A model generated the notes under the pieces. The model was given only the letters and a program-made list of their open reading frames with translations, had not been told where the DNA came from and made no database searches. Shown here one piece after another: positions 59,846-64,000 of a DNA stretch of 64,000 nt. This DNA comes from Bryum argenteum. Taxonomy: Eukaryota > Streptophyta > Bryopsida > Bryales > Bryaceae. A program made the translations under genes and the position numbers. Where the stretch lies: NCBI GenBank assembly GCA_037043015.1, contig CM073329.1, forward strand, positions 9,750,648-9,814,647, written 5' to 3'. Position 1 is the stretch's first letter. Every line of letters begins with the position of its first letter.

Positions 59846-60807
59846 TTAACCCCTAAACGTCCCTCCCTATTTTAAGCCAAAAAACACATTTTCGAAAAAA
59901 GTGTCATAGATGAAAATGAAGTTAACTTATTCAGATCTCAACTGTACAAACCTATAGTAGACTTATTGTAGAACATGTGGACCAAATTTTGGGTCATGAA
60001 CTCTCATAGATTGGGAGATCATAACGTATTAGTACTAAAAACAATATGTAAAATTTCATCATTTTCACTTTGGAGTGGAAATTATATCAACAAACGAATT
60101 GCAACAAAAAAATCACCAACTAGAAAGTTGTGTGCCTTCATCTAAATAACACACTTGTATCAAAAAAAATCATCAAAAAAATTTATTAACTCCTATAGTA
60201 GCCTCGCAATGGTGAAAACTGCCCAAAAAAAATATAGAGGAAAAGTAGTACAAAACTACACCTCTTGCACTCAAACCTACGCCTGATCTTCAATTCGGTC
60301 AAGATTTCTATCACTAAAACTAGACTCTAATCGGCATCCATCCCAAAAAAAGAAGTTGAAATTCAACGGTGGATGAAGGAGATATAGCTCCTCAAACTTC
60401 ATCCATTTTTTCACTTTTTTCAATGTAGAAACATCATGGCATATCCAATACCAAAATTATTTGGATCAAAAATCTTTCAATTAGGAACTTGTTTGAATCC
60501 ACCTTAAGAATATACTTATGAAAAAAAAAATCATAAAAAACTATTTTTGATTTCTCATGCAATGGTAAAACATACCCAATGTTTGAAATCTCAAAACCAA
60601 AAGCTGCTGTCACTAAAATGCATGCCATTACTTCATACTTCTTTGTATAGGTCTGCAATTTTTACCGCACAAACTAGACTTGATTTGGAACCAAACCCAA
60701 GTGATTTCGTCAAAAACAGACTTTGGATGAAGAAGTTATGGCTCTTCAAAGTTTCGGATGGATGTCAAAATTATATCAAAACGACCACAAGGACGTTTAG
60801 GGGTTAA
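59846..60807. mobile_element. TTAA-bounded element, 962 bp
   Basis: Perfect 17-bp inverted termini TTAACCCCTAAACGTCC. The flanks (gat / tgg) show only TTAA. It matches the 25579-26877 element along its length, which defines a roughly 0.95 kb subfamily. Plus- and minus-strand frames inside (60434-60807) do not resemble a transposase. Confidence 0.85.
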
Positions 60808-61098
60808 TGGCTGAATCAAACATTTATATTTTGTTCTTGACCCAAGAGAAAAATAGAAATGTTTTTGACCACATATAGAAGCTTCAACAAAAATATATCT
60901 AAACCCTAGATCTCAAACTAACTTAACATTGCTTCTCACTCATATGGTAGTCGAATTGGACGTGCTTGGCACCTTGGATTGACATGAAAATTCAAAGAAG
61001 TAGAAAAAATAAAATAAAATAAAATATTAGTAGCCTAAATTTTGAAAAATTTCTTCGTAGTATGTTAAAATTTCTACTATTATCCTACCTAGAACATC

Positions 61099-61232
61099 GT
61101 TGTCTTATTAAACAAAATTCCTATTCATTTGTCAAATGAGATGTACATTTGATACATTGAAGACGTTTTCCATGTACACCCCATCTAGATTGTGTCTTAC
61201 AAATGAATAGGGATTTTGTGTGATAAGACAAC
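61099..61232. mobile_element. Hairpin MITE, 134 bp
   Basis: 34-bp inverted arms at 61099-61132 and 61199-61232, starting GTTGTCTTAT and ending TATTCATTTGT, with three mismatches. The flanks show no convincing duplication. Confidence 0.6.
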
Positions 61233-61244
61233 CGTGAACTAGAA

Positions 61245-61300
61245 TTAACCCCTAAAAATCCAGGAAAACCAATTTGATTTTCTGAGATCTCGGGCAGCTC
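61245..61300. mobile_element. Solo left end of a TTAA element
   Basis: TTAACCCCTAAAAATCCAGG resembles the left ends of the family (compare 26874), but no inverse partner was found downstream. Confidence 0.4.
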
Positions 61301-61656
61301 ATTTTAAGTAAACAAATTGCTATTTCTGCTTAAGACTTTTATTGGGTGCTCCGCATAGTGTAGTGTGTATGTGGTAAAATTTGCAAAACCAAATTTTAAT
61401 TCTAATGTAGAACCTTCATCTAGAAATTTAAGATTTCAAGTCCAAAACGGGCCGTTTAAATTTAGCTTTTTTGAAGTATTCTTTTGTGGAAATATGTTCA
61501 TTACCAAATTATTATTCAAAATTCCAAAGTGTCCGAAGTCAAAAAGGTTACCAATTTTACAAGCGCAACCTCCAAAACTTTCAAGAACAATCTTCACAAT
61601 TTCTAGTAATTTTACAAATTTTTCTTTCAAAAATTGCCAAGATTTGGATTTTGTCC

Positions 61657-61694
<38 letters not shown>

Positions 61695-63043
61695 CAAAAT
61701 TCACATACTCATAAAGGCATCTACTCACCGTCCAAATGAAACTACTCATAAAGGCATCTACTCATCTACTCACCAATGAAACTTTCTATTCTCAGTATAA
61801 AATGAGACAACTGCTGGGATAGTTTCACCTAAAACCGGTTGAACAAGGGAACAATAGAATATTAGCCAGTGAGGATGAAATTATTTTCCGAACCCTTGCT
61901 CCAATTCCATTCATGCAGCTTCAGCCCTGCTATTCTTATTCAATGCTCTCAAACATCAAAACTTTCATGTAAACTTTCATATAATCTTAGCAGTGAGATT
62001 CTAAGACATTCAACAATATGAAGTTCTCGAATATCTAATTCCCTCTCTTTTATAGTCTGTGTATACACAGACAAAGTAATCATCGTGATCATGGACTGCA
62101 TGATCGGCTTTAGAATCCAAAGTTCCATCGCAGACAGACCAAGGTGAACAACAAACAAAGCTTTGTCGATGCTCCTTTCACGATATAAAGTCTAAGAGAG
62201 AGACTGTGATTGCAGAAAAATACAACAAACAACCTGTCATTTCTGTTAAAATGGTACTATGTCATGTGTCATTTTGTCACACCAAAACTTGCATGTACTC
62301 TGTTATGTCTCTGTAAACTCACTCATATTTATGTGATATCATTCATATTCTGTAATATCGCCGTTGAATTCTGTAATGTCACGTGGTTTTGAGCTACCGT
62401 TCAGAAAGCTGGGGAGCACAGAATAACGCCATTTAACGAAATTGGAAGTGTCCAATTTCTACTGATTCCCTTACACTATGATACAAGTCTTGTCTTCATG
62501 TCGTCATGTAGTTTCGGATCGGGATAAGTTGCTTTATATATCTTCACAAGGCCTTCATCTGGTTCCACTGGAGCATCGTGATTCCAATAGCATTAGCAGT
62601 GTGTCTCCAAGTTTCACTAATTCACCGAAACTGATTTCGTTTGATCCTCAAGCGGCTTAGTTTTGAAACCCTCATTAGAAGAGAATGGAGGCCTATGAAA
62701 GGCCCCAAAGAATGAACAAGCATATTGGTCGTCATGATGGCTGCCCGAGGTAGGCGTGGTAGGCCCATGGCATGCAATGATGTGGCAGGTGATCGTACAG
62801 CTGTCAGAGTGAACCAACCAATCAGCGTTCAATGTCGCATTCTGAATCATGACTTGTAGCTCGCCTCTCCCGCGCAAACGTGCCACTTGAAGCGTAAGTT
62901 GATCCTCTTGCATTCTGTGTGGGATTTCTTGCCTTCTTTCTAGTTTTCGCGCTTCTTGTTTTTGCTTCACATGTAGTTCAGACTTACAGTTTGTTTATTG
63001 GTTTTCTAATTTTTGCTTCACGTACGTTTGAGGTTTAGAAAAA
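61301..63043. other. Spacer, no gene supported
   Basis: Short frames only. The 62617-62970 minus-strand frame lacks a recognised domain. CCATTTAACGAAATTGG near 62429 resembles a motif beside the Tc1/mariner relic. Confidence 0.3.
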
Positions 63044-63580
63044 ATGAGGCCTCGTAGTGAAATACAGAGCGTGATTCTCTATAATATGACAGATTCTCAT
63101 GGAAATTGGGTGCCAATGAAAGTTGAGGTGAATAGTTGGGTTACTTTGATGCCTGGACGGAATGGAGGCCATGCTAAAGATGCAAGAAAACATGGTGGCT
63201 ACAGTATGAATGGGAGCTACAAAGCAAAAGTCCTAGAATTTCGAGTGAAAGCCACATCTGTAGCATCTGTACGTGTTCAGCATGCGTATATGCGGCGTCA
63301 CTTGGACCTAAATTCAGACATTCCGTTTCCAAGCACAATGGCTTGCAACTGTATGTTATCAATGAACTCATGTCCAATTGTCTCTATAAGAAATTGTGCA
63401 CTTCTACTCACTACCGAGGCTGTTACTCATGTGCACAACTACGGACTACCGAGGCTATCAATGATGTGGAGTGAAGTTCGTTGGGTGTCATGGTTTGTTG
63501 GTGCTCGGCGTGAAGTACTTATAGCTATTGTCTTAGGTGTGAAGGAATGCGTCATATGTGTTGTTTTTAATGCTCAGTAA
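63044..63580 (+). CDS. Hypothetical protein, 178 codons
   Basis: Open from ATG at 63044 to a stop at 63580. The first 95 or so residues have balanced composition (VPMKVEVNSWVTLMPGRNGG, then YKAKVLEFRVKATSVASVRV). The rest is more Cys, Val and Met-rich and less protein-like, so the true exon may end earlier. No domain is recognised. The next 400 bp on the plus strand hold a further open stretch (DPKSILGIIVVVHL near 63785) broken by stops. It may be a fragment of a transposon or a gene continuing past the window. Confidence 0.35.
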   Translation: MRPRSEIQSVILYNMTDSHGNWVPMKVEVNSWVTLMPGRNGGHAKDARKHGGYSMNGSYKAKVLEFRVKATSVASVRVQHAYMRRHLDLNSDIPFPSTMACNCMLSMNSCPIVSIRNCALLLTTEAVTHVHNYGLPRLSMMWSEVRWVSWFVGARREVLIAIVLGVKECVICVVFNAQ

Positions 63581-64000
63581 TTAAGCACCGGACTTGATGT
63601 TTGTTATATTTTCTTCGTGTACATGTGTGTGTCATCATGTGAATGTATGTATACCATCACTTTTAGTCACTTTTACGAGTTTCCATTTTGTGTTTTCGGT
63701 TTGCAAATTCCAAATGGTCTAACTACAAATTCTTTCATGTTATTTTGATTTGTATCCATCCAATTTCATAGAGTGGATTGATCCAAAAAGTATTTTGGGA
63801 ATTATTGTAGTTGTACATCTTTGAGATAGGCGAACCGACACGAGGCAACCGATCACATCGAGAACTTTTGGACGATGGAGTTTTTTTCTACAATGCCTCA
63901 TACTTACCTCGAACCAAAGCATCTCAATTTGGACAATTGGATCCAATTCTACTTCCGGATTTGATTCGTCGGAGTGGTCATTACCAAGTATGGCAACAAG
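63581..64000. other. Window end, no gene supported
   Basis: Fragmentary frames on both strands without domains. Confidence 0.3.

Noticed and set aside
1-64000. CRISPR arrays, bacterial operons or rRNA genes
   Set aside because: No regularly spaced identical repeats with unique spacers and no rRNA-like sequence were seen. Introns and TE types show a plant nuclear origin.

Overview
This is a stretch of nuclear DNA from a land plant. The evidence is four plant-type protein genes, GT-AG introns, AT-rich spacers and many transposable elements. The mixture of repeats (Ty1/Copia, tRNA-derived SINEs, a Tnp2/CACTA relic, a Harbinger-type element, a Tc1/mariner relic and piggyBac-type sequence) would be unusual for a seed plant. 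It fits a bryophyte, lycophyte or fern better, but the species cannot be fixed from the sequence alone.

Four genes are well supported, all on the minus strand. (1) A DUF868-family protein of 298 residues at 19785-20681. (2) A four-exon TVP38/TMEM64 (VTT-domain) membrane protein of 356 residues at 29263-32014. (3) A three-exon choline-transporter-like (CTL/SLC44) protein of 561 residues at 43127-45777. (4) An intronless 947-residue acidic, low-complexity protein with an N-terminal membrane hairpin at 48976-51819. Each shows a splice acceptor just before or shortly upstream of its ATG, so 5' UTR introns are likely. They do not form an operon or an obvious pathway. Two are multi-pass membrane proteins and one is membrane-anchored.

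Most of the rest is repeat-derived. 0-5 kb: an unidentified degenerate coding relic, a SINE tail and a decayed piggyBac transposase. 5.6-9.5 kb: minus-strand ORF fragments of unknown identity. 10.5-12.7 kb: a decayed Tnp2 (CACTA-like) transposase split by a 1.3 kb Harbinger-type element with a TTA target duplication. 14.2-15.9 kb: a tandem satellite. 16.9-17.6 kb: a Tc1/mariner transposase relic. 22.4-23.2 kb: a SINE cluster. 25.6-27.1 kb: two abutting TTAA-bounded elements, one holding a full-length SINE with a 14-bp target duplication. 34.4-40.1 kb: a decayed Copia element with both LTRs, inserted in a SINE and flanked by TAGTA duplications. 47.0-47.4 kb: another full-length SINE with a 12-bp duplication.

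The most interesting pattern is a dispersed set of at least seven elements that begin TTAACCC(C/T)TAA and end in the inverse. No flanking duplication beyond TTAA is visible, which is the signature of piggyBac-type transposition. A decayed piggyBac transposase lies in the same window. A second notable pattern is tandem duplication inside introns and leaders of the VTT and CTL genes, including two 62-nt cassette-like leader exons upstream of the VTT gene. Frames, splice sites and repeat matches were read by eye, and no database search was possible.
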